This document shows, in pieces, positions 17,871-26,351 of a stretch of DNA of 64,000 bases. This DNA is from Nocardia mexicana NBRC 108244. Its GTDB lineage: Bacteria; Actinomycetota; Actinomycetes; Mycobacteriales; Mycobacteriaceae. Below the pieces are notes generated by a model. That model was given only the letters and a program-made list of their open reading frames with translations, searched no databases and was not told the DNA's origin. The translations under genes and the position numbers were made by a program. Location of the stretch: positions 53,143 to 117,142 of the forward strand of contig NZ_BDBV01000073.1 of the NCBI RefSeq assembly GCF_001613165.1, in the 5' to 3' direction. Numbering within the stretch: the first letter of the stretch is position 1; each line of letters opens with the position of its first letter.

Positions 17871-18179
17871 TCAGAAGCGCGCGATCAGCCTGGCGATTAT
17901 GCCGGTGACAACCAGCCAGAACACCGCCGCCAGACCGTAGTTGATGATGACATCGAGATCGAAGTTGCCGGTGTTGAACAGGCCGGGGAAGAACAGCGCC
18001 AGCGGCTCCGCCAGCCCCTTGATGAAGCCGAAGAACTTGTTGGCCGGGTTGGCGTCGAACACCAGCAGCAGGATGTAGACGGCCTCGATGAGTGCGAAGA
18101 CGCCGCCGACGGTACTGACGATCGCCGCCGCGGTCGCTCCGTTGCCGTGTGTGGTGCGATAAGTGCGGTATCTGTACAT
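17871..18179 (-). CDS. Small membrane protein of unknown function
   Basis: A 102-residue hydrophobic protein with about three membrane segments (residues 17-42, 55-70 and 80-101), an N-terminus rich in Arg/Tyr (MYRYRTYRTTHGNG) and IIARLIARF at the C-terminus. Its stop abuts the apt stop. I do not recognise a family with certainty; the length and topology resemble YggT-like proteins without a clear motif. ATG start with only a weak ribosome-binding site. Confidence 0.65.
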   Translation of the reverse strand: MYRYRTYRTTHGNGATAAAIVSTVGGVFALIEAVYILLLVFDANPANKFFGFIKGLAEPLALFFPGLFNTGNFDLDVIINYGLAAVFWLVVTGIIARLIARF

Positions 18180-18305
18180 GTGTGGGGCGTGCCCGTTTCG
18201 ACCCGCTCGAAACGGACAGCCCCCTTGTCAGGCCCCGCAGCGAACGGTTGCGTCGCATACCCGTGAGACGGGTCGAACGGCACGTTCGTTCGGGCGCACG
18301 GGTCC

Positions 18306-19694
18306 CTATCTGCCGGTGCCGATGGGCTGCCCGACCAGCGCCTGCAGCACGGTGGGCACAAGTTCGGCGAGGGCCTGACCCATCTGCGGCTCGGTCACCG
18401 TGCTCACCGGACTGCTGATCGAACAGCCCGGCTGTACCGGTTCGCCGTCGAGCCGGTCGCGCAGCCAGTGGAACGCACCGGGCATATGGCTGAAGACGCC
18501 GGAAATGTGTTCGGCCAGCAGTTCTCGCACGTAGGTGACGCTGGGCGCGCCCTCGGCGCAGTACTTGCCGACCAGCCGGTCCACCCCGGCGTTGGGCAGG
18601 ATCTCGTCGTTCTGCGCGTGGTACATGTATACCGGCATCGACGGAGTGCGCTGTCCCAGTGAGTTTTCGGCGATGAACCTCTGCACGACGGGATGCTGCA
18701 GCGGGTCCCCGCCGGTGAACGAGCCGAGATAATTGTAGAACGGCACGATCGCCGAGCCCTGGGCGCGGCACAGCACCCGCTTGCTCGCCAGGAACAGCTG
18801 GCCGAGCGGGTCGACCTCGCGGGCGAGCAGGTCGCGAATCTCCGGGTACTCGTTGGCGATTCCGGCGAGCACCCCGCCGACCAGGCCGGTGTAGACGCCG
18901 TTGTTGTTGTGCCGCATCGCCGCCGGCCAATCGGCCGCCGCGATCCCGCCCGCCGCGGTTCCGACGATGTTCAGCTCGGGCGCGTAGTCCTGCGCGATCT
19001 CGGCGGCGAAGGAGGTGGGGACGGTGCCGCCCGAGTAGCCCCACATCGCCGTCGGGGTGCCGGGTCCGGAAACCTGTGCGGGAGCGAAGTTCTCGGTGGC
19101 GCGGATGCCGTCGAGGGCGGCCTGAGCGTTGATCCACTGGGTGCCGTACGCCGAATTCGGTCCCTGATAGTCGGGGATCGACACCGTCCAGCCCTGCCCG
19201 ACACCGGCGGCGATCGGGATGAGAGTCTCGGCGGCCGTGACGTATTCGATCGGGATCGCACCGGACTGGATCGCATACGACGGCGCGCAGTACTGGGCGG
19301 CGCTGTCCTCGGCGATCTGATACGACAACAGCTTTCGCCCACCGGCGGGCGCCGGGGCGCGCGGCACCAGCACCGTCGTCACCGTCGCGATGGCCTGCCC
19401 GTGGCTGTCGGTGGTGCGGTACAGCAGCTGCCAGCCGTCGATATTCAGCTGGTCGAAACCGAGGAACGCCGGGGCGATTCGGCGTGCCCGCAGTATCTGG
19501 CCGGGCTCGGCGCCGGCGACCGTGCTCGCGGGCGGTCGGTAGAACTCGTCGAACTCCGGCGGCAGGGTGACCGCGGGCATCGGTTCGATCGCAGGCTGCT
19601 CGGGTGGCTGTGCGTCCACTGTTCCGGGCAGCGCAACCAGGCCCGCGACGGCGAGCATCGTCACCGCCCTCCGCACCCAACGAATGTCGATCAT
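18306..19694 (-). CDS. Secreted lipase of the LIP (secretory lipase) family
   Basis: A 462-residue alpha/beta-hydrolase with a cleavable signal peptide (RRAVTMLAVAGLVALPGTVDA, core VTMLAVAGLVALPGTVDA). The nucleophile elbow is WGYSGGTVP near residue 200; the acid is likely Asp in HAQNDEILP and the base His in EHISGVFSH or GAFHWL. This matches the secretory triacylglycerol lipase family abundant in Nocardia and Rhodococcus. The ATG at 19694 follows GGAGG/GGGG. It is divergent from a PucR-type regulator, which may control it. Likely role: extracellular hydrolysis of lipid esters. Confidence 0.88.
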   Translation of the reverse strand: MIDIRWVRRAVTMLAVAGLVALPGTVDAQPPEQPAIEPMPAVTLPPEFDEFYRPPASTVAGAEPGQILRARRIAPAFLGFDQLNIDGWQLLYRTTDSHGQAIATVTTVLVPRAPAPAGGRKLLSYQIAEDSAAQYCAPSYAIQSGAIPIEYVTAAETLIPIAAGVGQGWTVSIPDYQGPNSAYGTQWINAQAALDGIRATENFAPAQVSGPGTPTAMWGYSGGTVPTSFAAEIAQDYAPELNIVGTAAGGIAAADWPAAMRHNNNGVYTGLVGGVLAGIANEYPEIRDLLAREVDPLGQLFLASKRVLCRAQGSAIVPFYNYLGSFTGGDPLQHPVVQRFIAENSLGQRTPSMPVYMYHAQNDEILPNAGVDRLVGKYCAEGAPSVTYVRELLAEHISGVFSHMPGAFHWLRDRLDGEPVQPGCSISSPVSTVTEPQMGQALAELVPTVLQALVGQPIGTGR

Positions 19695-19888
19695 CGAACC
19701 CCATTTCCTCCGAGGCGAATTGCGGTGATTCACGGTCTCAGACAGCGGTGGCCGCGGTCACCGGTCATCGATCCAGGAAACGCCCGGCGGGTTTGTGCAT
19801 CCGACGGGACCCGGCGGCCGCGAGCGCCGGGTGCGGGTTGTCGAACTGCCCATTGCGGTCGCCGGTTGGGTTGTGTGAACAATGCGGC

Positions 19889-21100
19889 ATGACGTCCGTT
19901 CCGGTATCGACTCCGGCAGCCTTCCCGTTCGTCGCGCATCTGCGCGAACGAATGCCGGAGATCGCCGCGGGCATCGTCGCGGAGGTGCTGACGACGGTGC
20001 CCGACTACCAGGAGTTTCCGCCCGGGCTCATCGAGGCCCAGATGACCGCCGCCGCGGAGGCCAACCTGCGGCTGTTCCTGCGGTCGCTGGAGCGCGGCGG
20101 CGAACTGGGCGGTGACGAACTCGACGAGCTGATCGAGGTCGCGGTTCGCCGTGCGCGAGAAGGCGTTCCGCTGGATACGGTGCTGTCGGTGTATCACCGG
20201 GGCGCGATCTCGGCTTGGCGCGCCGTGGCAGCGCTGTCGCGGACTCCGCACGAACGCGAGCAGTTGCTGGCCACGGTGCCGCACCTGCTGGCCTATCTCG
20301 GGGCGGTGACGCCCGGGGTGGCCGCGTCGTACCTGCGCGAGCGCCAGGATCTGCACTGGGAGCAGCGTGAGGCGAAACGTGCTGTGGCGCAGGCACTCCT
20401 GCAGGGCAAGCAGGCCGAGTTGCTGGCCGCGCGGTTCGGCATTCCCCTGGACGGCGGCTTTCACGTCCTCGTCTTCCGGTTGACCGCGCCCGCCTCTGCT
20501 CGCCCCTCGCTGCGCGCGGTGCACGCGGAGATCGATACGCTGTCGCCGAAGGCGCTGACCATGCTGGAGCGGACCGGCGGCTGCGTGCTGGTGCCGTCGG
20601 GTGCCGCGACGACGCCGTCGCGACTGGACGCGATCGTCGCGCGGATCGCGACGGCCGCGGATGTCCGCACGGTGGCGGGCGCGGCACTGGCGGATGCCGC
20701 GCACGAGGTCGCCGCGAAGGCGGAGGAGGCGGGTGAGATCGCGGCGCTGGCGGCGGGCCTCGGGCGTCCCACCGGCGTGTACCGGATGGCCGATCTCGCG
20801 CTGCAGTACCAGCTGGCGCGGCCGGGCCCGGCCCGTAGCTGGCTGCTCGGCCTGTTGCATCCCCTGGCCGAGCATCGTCATCTGCTGGAGGCGTTGCGCG
20901 CCTTCATCTCTCACGACTACCACCGGCTCGAGGCGGCGGCCGCGCTGGTGGTGCACCGCAACACCCTCAACTACCGGCTGGCCCGGATCGCCGAACTGAC
21001 CGGATACGACCCGGGCCGTCCGGAACACGCGCAGCTGTTCGCCGCCGCGCTCATCGCCTCCGACCTCGAAGGAGCAGGTCGGCCGGAGGCAACCGGCTGA
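19889..21100 (+). CDS. PucR-type transcriptional regulator with C-terminal HTH
   Basis: A 403-residue regulator. An N-terminal all-helical sensory domain (residues 1-150: MPEIAAGIVAEVLTTVPDYQ onward) and a central GGDEF-like/CdaR-type region precede the C-terminal HTH_30 domain: FISHDYHRLEAAAALVVHRN, then TLNYRLARIAELTGYD, which is diagnostic. The ATG at 19889 is the first start after the divergent gap; upstream in-frame codons overlap the lipase gene. A near-palindrome GGTGGCCGCGGTCACC (19747-19762) lies in the shared gap and is a candidate binding site. The effector is unknown. Confidence 0.85.
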   Translation: MTSVPVSTPAAFPFVAHLRERMPEIAAGIVAEVLTTVPDYQEFPPGLIEAQMTAAAEANLRLFLRSLERGGELGGDELDELIEVAVRRAREGVPLDTVLSVYHRGAISAWRAVAALSRTPHEREQLLATVPHLLAYLGAVTPGVAASYLRERQDLHWEQREAKRAVAQALLQGKQAELLAARFGIPLDGGFHVLVFRLTAPASARPSLRAVHAEIDTLSPKALTMLERTGGCVLVPSGAATTPSRLDAIVARIATAADVRTVAGAALADAAHEVAAKAEEAGEIAALAAGLGRPTGVYRMADLALQYQLARPGPARSWLLGLLHPLAEHRHLLEALRAFISHDYHRLEAAAALVVHRNTLNYRLARIAELTGYDPGRPEHAQLFAAALIASDLEGAGRPEATG

Positions 21101-21208
21101 CCGCGTGGACGGCGCGACTCGGTCCCGGCGCCTGCCGGAAAGGGCGGGGAGGGCGTTTGCCGGGAGGATGGGCGAGTCGCTGCATTCGCAGGCCCGCATA
21201 CCAAATAG

Positions 21209-21221
21209 AGAGCACTGCTCT
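21209..21221. promoter_or_regulatory. Orphan TetR-like operator
   Basis: AGAGCA-C-TGCTCT is a perfect-armed 13-bp palindrome directly followed by TTGACA (21221-21226). The form is typical of TetR operators, yet there is no TetR gene beside it and the downstream frame is a gene remnant. It is probably left over from a lost regulator-reductase pair. Confidence 0.45.
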
Positions 21222-21228
21222 TGACATT

Positions 21229-21405
21229 CGGGTTTATGGCGGTGCATGCGAGGTGGCCGACGCCGACACGGTGCCGGTGCTGCGGCTGTACCTGCGGAAG
21301 TGGGGCTGGGAGGTCGGCCGGTTCTTCGAGGGCGTCACCAAGGACGCCTCGGACGAGGAGCTGGCGGCCATCGCACCGGGTTTCCCGGTCTTCCGGATCG
21401 GCTGA
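21229..21405 (+). pseudogene. C-terminal remnant of a deazaflavin/PNPOx-like (nitroreductase-family) protein
   Basis: About 58 codons stay open to a stop at 21403-21405. The sequence VLRLYLRKWGWEVGRFF and DEELAAIAPGFPVFRI resembles the C-terminal end of small F420- or flavin-dependent split-barrel/nitroreductase proteins. The N-terminal two thirds are absent, and the upstream DNA is a promoter-like stretch with an orphan palindrome, suggesting a deletion that joined a promoter to the gene's 3' end. A short start codon upstream (21157) keeps it technically open. The family assignment is from memory of the tail motif only. Confidence 0.5.
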
Positions 21406-21463
21406 GCCGCAAGGGTTTCCGGCGTGCGCGTGCCCGGTGTGAGCTGGATCCCGGAAATATCCC

Positions 21464-21602
21464 TTGCGCGCCCGTCGTTGTCTCGGCTAACTTGTAGACG
21501 TCTTGTTTCCGACGATCGGAGTTGTGCATTGCACTGCTGAGGTAGCCCCGGACGGCCCGCATTCGCGCGCCGTATCTCACGCCACCTCGCAGGAGTATGC
21601 AC
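21464..21602 (+). promoter_or_regulatory. Promoter and long leader of the ABC-F gene
   Basis: TTGCGC (21464-21469) and TAACTT (21488-21493) are separated by 18 bp and are plausible -35/-10 elements. An AT-rich patch GAAATAT (21454-21460) sits just upstream of the -35, which is the arrangement used by WhiB7-dependent promoters. A leader of about 100 nt follows and contains a 7-codon frame TTG...TAG (21522-21545). ABC-F resistance genes are often controlled by leader attenuation, so this leader may be regulatory; neither point is proven. Confidence 0.35.
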
Positions 21603-23195
21603 ATGTCATCTACTGTTTCTATCTCCGATCTCAGTTTCGTCTGGCCCGACGGCACCCCCGTCTTCGACGGTCTCGACGCCGTGCTCGGACCCGGGCATAT
21701 CGGCCTCGTCGGTGCCAACGGCGCCGGAAAATCCACGCTGCTGCGGCTGATCGCCGGTGAACTGCACCCCGGGCGCGGATCGATCACCGCGCCCGGCCGC
21801 CTCGGATACCTGCGTCAGGACCTGGGCCTGGCGCCGGGGCAGCGCGTGGACGCCGTGCTCGGGATCGATGATGTGCGAAAGGCATTGCACCGCATCGAAT
21901 CCGGCGACGGCGAGGAGCGGGACTTCGAGATCGTCGGCACCCGTTGGGATGTCGAGGAACACGCCGTGGCCCTGCTGGGCAGGCTCGGCCTGCACTACCT
22001 GGCCGACGATGTGGCACAGCTGGATCGGCGCCTCGACACCCTGTCCGGCGGCGAGACCGTGCTGCTGGGCCTGGTGGCCGAACTGCTGCGCGAGCCCGAC
22101 GTGCTGGTGCTCGACGAACCCACCAACAACCTGGATTCGGTTGCCCGCCAACGGCTCTACGATGTCGTCGGCCAGTTCCCCGGCACCGTGCTGACCGTCA
22201 GTCACGACCGGGAGCTGCTCGACCGGGTCTCCGCGGTGGCCGAGCTGCGACAGGGCGAAATCCGGTTGTTCGGAGGTAGTTTCGGCGCCTACGAGGCGAT
22301 CGTCGAGGCCGAGCAGCAGGCCGCTCGCGCCGCGGTCCGCGACGCCCGCAGCGATGTGCGCAAGCAGTCGCGGGAACTCGTGGAGACCCGCATCAAACTG
22401 GATCGCCGCAAGCGGTACGGGCAGAAGATGTGGGACAGCAAGCGCGAGCCGAAAATCATCATGGCCGAACGCAAACGGCAGGCCCAGGTGTCGGCGGGCA
22501 AGCTGCGCAACAACCACATCGCGAAGGTGGAGGAGGCGAAAGATCAACTGACACAGGCTCAGGAGCTGCTGCGCGACGACCGGGAGATCCGTGTCGATCT
22601 GCCCGGCACCCGGCTGTACCCCGGCCAGGACGTGCTCGATCTGGAGGAGGTGACGCTGGCCAACGGGCCGGTCGTCTCGCTACAGGTGTCGGGACCGGAA
22701 CGGATCGCGCTCACCGGGCGCAACGGGGCGGGCAAGACCACCCTGCTGCGCCGCATCGCGGCCGAACGGCCGCGGGTGCCGTGGCGCACGCTGCCGCAGC
22801 GCCTGGACATCTTCGACGACGAGCGCTCGGTGTTCGAGAACGTCTCGGCGGCAACGCCACACGCCACGGCCGAGCAGGTCCGCGCCCACCTGGCGCGCTT
22901 CCTGTTCCGGGGCGCCGATGCCGACGTGGCGGCGGGCGCCCTGTCCGGCGGCGAGCGACTGCGCGCGGCCCTGGCCATGCTCCTGCTGTCGGACCCCGCG
23001 CCGAAGCTCCTGTTGCTCGACGAGCCCACCAATAATCTCGACCTCCCCAGCCTGCGCCACCTCACGGAGGCGCTGGCCGGGTTCGAGGGCGCGCTGATCG
23101 TGGTCAGCCACGACCCGCACTTCCTCGACGACATCGGAGTCACGCGGCGGGTGGAACTCACGAGCGATGGGTTGGTGGAGGATGTGCCGACCTAG
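21603..23195 (+). CDS. ABC-F family ribosome-protection-type ATPase
   Basis: A 530-residue protein with two ABC ATPase domains and no membrane segment. Domain 1: Walker A GANGAGKST (near residue 41), signature TLSGGETVLL, Walker B VLDEPTNNLD. Domain 2: GRNGAGKTT, LSGGERLRAAL and LLDEPTNNLD. The linker between them (about residues 235-330) is long, charged and helical (RRKRYGQKMWDSKREPK), as in antibiotic-resistance ABC-F proteins that enter the ribosomal exit site. The ATG at 21603 has AGGAG 7 bp upstream, better placed than the ATG at 21597. It may protect against ribosome-targeting drugs, or be a housekeeping translation factor. Confidence 0.9.
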   Translation: MSSTVSISDLSFVWPDGTPVFDGLDAVLGPGHIGLVGANGAGKSTLLRLIAGELHPGRGSITAPGRLGYLRQDLGLAPGQRVDAVLGIDDVRKALHRIESGDGEERDFEIVGTRWDVEEHAVALLGRLGLHYLADDVAQLDRRLDTLSGGETVLLGLVAELLREPDVLVLDEPTNNLDSVARQRLYDVVGQFPGTVLTVSHDRELLDRVSAVAELRQGEIRLFGGSFGAYEAIVEAEQQAARAAVRDARSDVRKQSRELVETRIKLDRRKRYGQKMWDSKREPKIIMAERKRQAQVSAGKLRNNHIAKVEEAKDQLTQAQELLRDDREIRVDLPGTRLYPGQDVLDLEEVTLANGPVVSLQVSGPERIALTGRNGAGKTTLLRRIAAERPRVPWRTLPQRLDIFDDERSVFENVSAATPHATAEQVRAHLARFLFRGADADVAAGALSGGERLRAALAMLLLSDPAPKLLLLDEPTNNLDLPSLRHLTEALAGFEGALIVVSHDPHFLDDIGVTRRVELTSDGLVEDVPT

Positions 23196-23201
23196 CGACC
23201 G

Positions 23202-23235
23202 GTCATTCCGGCACGCGCCGCCGTGCCGGAATGAC
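23202..23235. terminator. Bidirectional hairpin between convergent genes
   Basis: GTCATTCCGGCACG (23202-23215) and CGTGCCGGAATGAC (23222-23235) form a perfect 14-bp stem with a 6-nt loop, exactly in the 52-bp gap between the ABC-F gene and the methyltransferase gene. Its core TTCCGGCA is shared with the palindrome at 11596-11662, so it is likely a repeat element used as a two-way terminator. Confidence 0.75.
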
Positions 23236-23247
23236 GGACAACGCAAT

Positions 23248-24939
23248 TCAGGCGCGCACGTAGAAGATTCCCCACGCCAGGTTTCCGGCGTGGCCGCCGT
23301 CGACCCAGTGCTGCAGGCCCACCTTCATCCGGGAAAGGTATGCGGCGCTGACGGTTTCGGAGATCTCCGCCTCGCGCCGCTCGGTCTCCTGGAGGACGCG
23401 GGCGTAGTGGGTGGTCAGTTGGGGCGTGTGGTCCTCGAATTCGGTCGCGTCGACGCCGAGGCGGTGCAGTTCGCGCCGATAGAACTCGGGGGATCCCATG
23501 GACTCCAGGTGCAGGCGGTCGAGGATCGGGCGCAGCGCCGACCGGTCGCAGGAGTCCGACGCCATCGGGTCGGTGAACACGATCTCGCCGCGCGGCTTCA
23601 GCACCCGCATGATCTCCTGCAGCACCCGCACCCGGTCACCGCTGTGCAGCATGGCGTCCTGCGACCACACCACGGTGAACTGGTTGTCCTCGAACGGGAG
23701 ATCCTCGAACGAGCCGTCCACGACGTCGATCAGCTCGCTGAGGCCCTGCTGCGCGTTGAGTTCCCGGTTCCGGTCGTTCTCGACCTCGCTCAGGTTGAGG
23801 CAGCACACGTGACACCCGTAGGTGGCGGCGAGATACCGGGCCGCACCGCCGTAACCGGCGCCGATATCGAGGACGCGGCTGTCGGCGGTGAGGTTCGGCT
23901 TGCTCGCCATCCGGCGCACGGTGCGGCGGCTGGCCGGGGCGATCTCCTCCTCCGGGGTGTCGTACAGGCCGATGTGGATGTCCTCGCCACCCCAGATGGT
24001 GAAGTAGAAGTTGTCCGCGTCCTGCGAGTTGTAGTAGTCGCGCGCCACGTTGACGGCCGTGGAGTAGTTCCGGCGGTAGTCGGTGGTCTGCAGGTAGTTC
24101 TTCTCCGCCACGTGGACGAGGAAGTCGGGCTCCTCGGCGGCGAAGGTGTCCTGGAAGTCGCCGTAGGTCTCCACCTGCTGGAAACCCACCTCGCGCAACA
24201 GCCTTCGGGTGTAGTCCTTGCGCAGCGGATACATGTTCAGGTGGTACTGCGACTCGTCCGGGAAGCTGTACCGGAACCGCGCGAGTCCCTCGTCCACGTA
24301 CTCCGGCTCGGCGGTCACCGAATCGCCGCAGTAGTAGTAGGTGTGCTTGCTGGTGAAGCCGTTGTCCAGGATCGTGTCGTAATTGCGCTGGTCCAGGATC
24401 AGGATGCCGTCGTGCTTGAGCACCGCGTAGAACTCGGCCAGCGCCTTGCGCCGGTCCCGCTCGGAGAACAAGTGGGTGAAGGAGTTGCCGAGACAGATCA
24501 CGGCGTCGAACTCCCCGTGCACGTCGCGGTTGAGCCAGCGCCAGTCGGCGTGCACGACCCGCAGCACGTGGCCGCCGTAGGTGCGGCCGTTCTCGAACGC
24601 CTTGACCAGCATCTCCGGGCTGCCGTCGACACTGACCGTGTCGAAGCCCTCCTCGATCAGGCGGACGGAATGGAAACCCGTGCCGGTGGCGACGTCCAGC
24701 ACGGACCGCACTCCCCGCGACTTGAGCAGGTCGATGAAGAAGCGGCCCTCGCTCGCATAACGCTTCTTCCAGTCGATCAATTCGTCCCACTTCTCGACGA
24801 ATCCCTTGACGTATTCGTCGGTGTAGTGGTCGGTGTCTCGAACGAGCAGGGGGTCTTCGCCGAATGCCTGCTCGGGATGTGCCCGGACGTCTCCCTCGGC
24901 GCCGTAGCCGTCGGTACTGGGTTGCTGAGTCATGCCCAT
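23248..24939 (-). CDS. Fused glycine/sarcosine and sarcosine/dimethylglycine N-methyltransferase
   Basis: A 563-residue protein with two SAM-dependent methyltransferase domains. The N-terminal domain (about 1-275; motif I SVLDVATGTGFHSVRL, then LGNSFTHLF and the Tyr/Asn-rich YRRNYSTAVN) resembles glycine sarcosine N-methyltransferase. The C-terminal domain (about 290-563; VLDIGAGYGGAARYLA, VVWSQDAMLHSGDR, EIVFTDPMASD) resembles sarcosine/dimethylglycine N-methyltransferase. Together they make glycine betaine from glycine in three steps. The same fusion is known from the halophile Actinopolyspora halophila; many other organisms use two genes. It stands alone, divergent from msrB-msrA, and suggests an osmoprotectant role. 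Confidence 0.9.
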   Translation of the reverse strand: MGMTQQPSTDGYGAEGDVRAHPEQAFGEDPLLVRDTDHYTDEYVKGFVEKWDELIDWKKRYASEGRFFIDLLKSRGVRSVLDVATGTGFHSVRLIEEGFDTVSVDGSPEMLVKAFENGRTYGGHVLRVVHADWRWLNRDVHGEFDAVICLGNSFTHLFSERDRRKALAEFYAVLKHDGILILDQRNYDTILDNGFTSKHTYYYCGDSVTAEPEYVDEGLARFRYSFPDESQYHLNMYPLRKDYTRRLLREVGFQQVETYGDFQDTFAAEEPDFLVHVAEKNYLQTTDYRRNYSTAVNVARDYYNSQDADNFYFTIWGGEDIHIGLYDTPEEEIAPASRRTVRRMASKPNLTADSRVLDIGAGYGGAARYLAATYGCHVCCLNLSEVENDRNRELNAQQGLSELIDVVDGSFEDLPFEDNQFTVVWSQDAMLHSGDRVRVLQEIMRVLKPRGEIVFTDPMASDSCDRSALRPILDRLHLESMGSPEFYRRELHRLGVDATEFEDHTPQLTTHYARVLQETERREAEISETVSAAYLSRMKVGLQHWVDGGHAGNLAWGIFYVRA

Positions 24940-25101
24940 ATCCGTTCCGCCGGGCGTCGTTTGGTTCGTTGCCTTCCCGCAGCACAGTCGCGCCCGGCGC
25001 GCGCTCGTCGTCGGTTGGAAACCCGACCTCTGCACTCCGACCGGAGTAGCCCTCGCGCCCGATCCGCACTGACCGGTCGCACTACCGCCCACATTCAAGC
25101 T

Positions 25102-25172
25102 ATGGAGGGAATGCGAACCCGGCAACTCGAGGAGGAGTAATGGCTGGTGCACGGGTGATGACGGAAGTGTGA
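25102..25172 (+). other. Two tiny coupled leader ORFs upstream of msrB
   Basis: A 12-codon frame (25102-25140, MEGMRTRQLEEE) ends in TAATG, the ATG of which starts a 10-codon frame (25140-25172, MAGARVMTEV). The second has a near-ideal GGAGGAG ribosome-binding site 4 bp upstream. Both lie in the 303-bp gap between the methyltransferase and msrB, 70 bp before msrB. The strong Shine-Dalgarno and one-base overlap look designed, so a translated leader is possible; chance is not excluded. The rest of this gap shows only promoter-like sequence. Confidence 0.35.
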
Positions 25173-25242
25173 CGGCGGGCGCCGGACGGGATTTTCGCGG
25201 CACCGCCGTCCGTTGTACCGGGAGCCGACATGAGGAGGTCGT

Positions 25243-25698
25243 ATGGCACAGGAGTATCACCGGAACCCGGCGGCGGTGGACGCGCTGACACCCGAGCAGT
25301 ACCACGTGACCCAGGAGAACGGCACCGAGCGGCCGTTCACGGGCGAGTACTGGGACAACCACGAACCGGGTATCTATGTGGACGTGGTGTCCGGTGAACC
25401 GCTGTTCGCCTCGGTCGACAAGTTCGACAGCGGATCGGGCTGGCCGAGTTTCACCAAGCCGATCGAGTCCGCGAGCGTGGCCGAGAAGCGGGACCTTTCC
25501 CATCTGATGGTGCGCACCGAGGTGCGGTCGGCGTTCGGCGACAGCCATCTCGGGCACGTGTTCCCCGACGGGCCGCGCGACGCGGGCGGGCTGCGATACT
25601 GCATCAACTCGGCGGCGTTGCGGTTCATCCACCTCGACGACCTCGAGGCGGAAGGCTACGGGCAGTACAAGACTCTCTTCGCGAAGGAGGAGGCGTGA
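25243..25698 (+). CDS. msrB: Peptide-methionine (R)-S-oxide reductase MsrB
   Basis: A 151-residue methionine-sulfoxide reductase for the R epimer. Seen: GEYWDNHEPGIYVDVVSGEPLF (core EPGIYVDVVSGEPLF), SGSGWPSF, HLGHVFPDGP and the catalytic Cys in LRYCINSAALRF. The two CxxC zinc motifs found in many MsrB proteins are absent, so this is the zinc-free form. AGGAGG precedes the ATG. The stop overlaps msrA (GTGA). Together they repair oxidised methionine in the cytoplasm using thioredoxin. Confidence 0.95.
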   Translation: MAQEYHRNPAAVDALTPEQYHVTQENGTERPFTGEYWDNHEPGIYVDVVSGEPLFASVDKFDSGSGWPSFTKPIESASVAEKRDLSHLMVRTEVRSAFGDSHLGHVFPDGPRDAGGLRYCINSAALRFIHLDDLEAEGYGQYKTLFAKEEA

Positions 25699-26210
25699 CC
25701 GACACGCGGAAGGCTATTCTCGCCGGCGGATGCTTCTGGGGGATGGAGGAATTGGTCCGTAAGCAGCCCGGGGTGCTGTCGACGCGGGTCGGCTACACCG
25801 GCGGCCGCAACGACCACCCCACCTACCGCAATCACCCGGGGCACGCCGAGGCCCTGGAGATCGTGTACGACCCGGCGCAGACCGACTACCGGGCGCTGCT
25901 GGAGTTCTTCTTCCAGATCCACGATCCGACGACGAAGGACCGTCAGGGCAACGACATCGGCACCAGCTACCGCTCGGCGATCTTCTACCTCGACGACGAG
26001 CAGAAGCGCGTCGCCCTGGGCACCATCGCGGACGTCGAGGACTCGGGCCTGTGGCCGGGCAAGGTCGTCACCGAGGTGACGTCGGCGAGCGAGTTCTGGG
26101 AGGCCGAACCCGAGCACCAGGACTACCTGCAGCGCTACCCGAGCGGCTACACCTGCCACTTCCCCCGCCCGGGCTGGAAGCTGCCGAAGCGGGAGATCGC
26201 CGGCCAGTAG
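25695..26210 (+). CDS. msrA: Peptide-methionine (S)-S-oxide reductase MsrA
   Basis: A 171-residue enzyme for the S epimer. The catalytic motif GGCFWGMEEL (Cys about residue 13) and the conserved GYTGG, the ALLEFFFQIHDPTT segment and GTSYRSAIFY are all present. It starts with a GTG overlapping the msrB stop, so the two are translationally coupled. No C-terminal resolving Cys cluster is visible except Cys in YTCHFPRPG, which may act as the recycling residue. Confidence 0.95.
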   Translation: MTDTRKAILAGGCFWGMEELVRKQPGVLSTRVGYTGGRNDHPTYRNHPGHAEALEIVYDPAQTDYRALLEFFFQIHDPTTKDRQGNDIGTSYRSAIFYLDDEQKRVALGTIADVEDSGLWPGKVVTEVTSASEFWEAEPEHQDYLQRYPSGYTCHFPRPGWKLPKREIAGQ

Positions 26211-26351
26211 CGTTCGGACGCGGTGGGCATGACCGATTCAGCACGGATGCCCACCGCGACCGCGAGCCAGGAGGGTAGCCTCGATTCGTCCGCCGAACTC
26301 GGGCGCCGCGGTCGGCGTCGCTCACGTCAGCCGGGAGGTACTTTGCGCACC

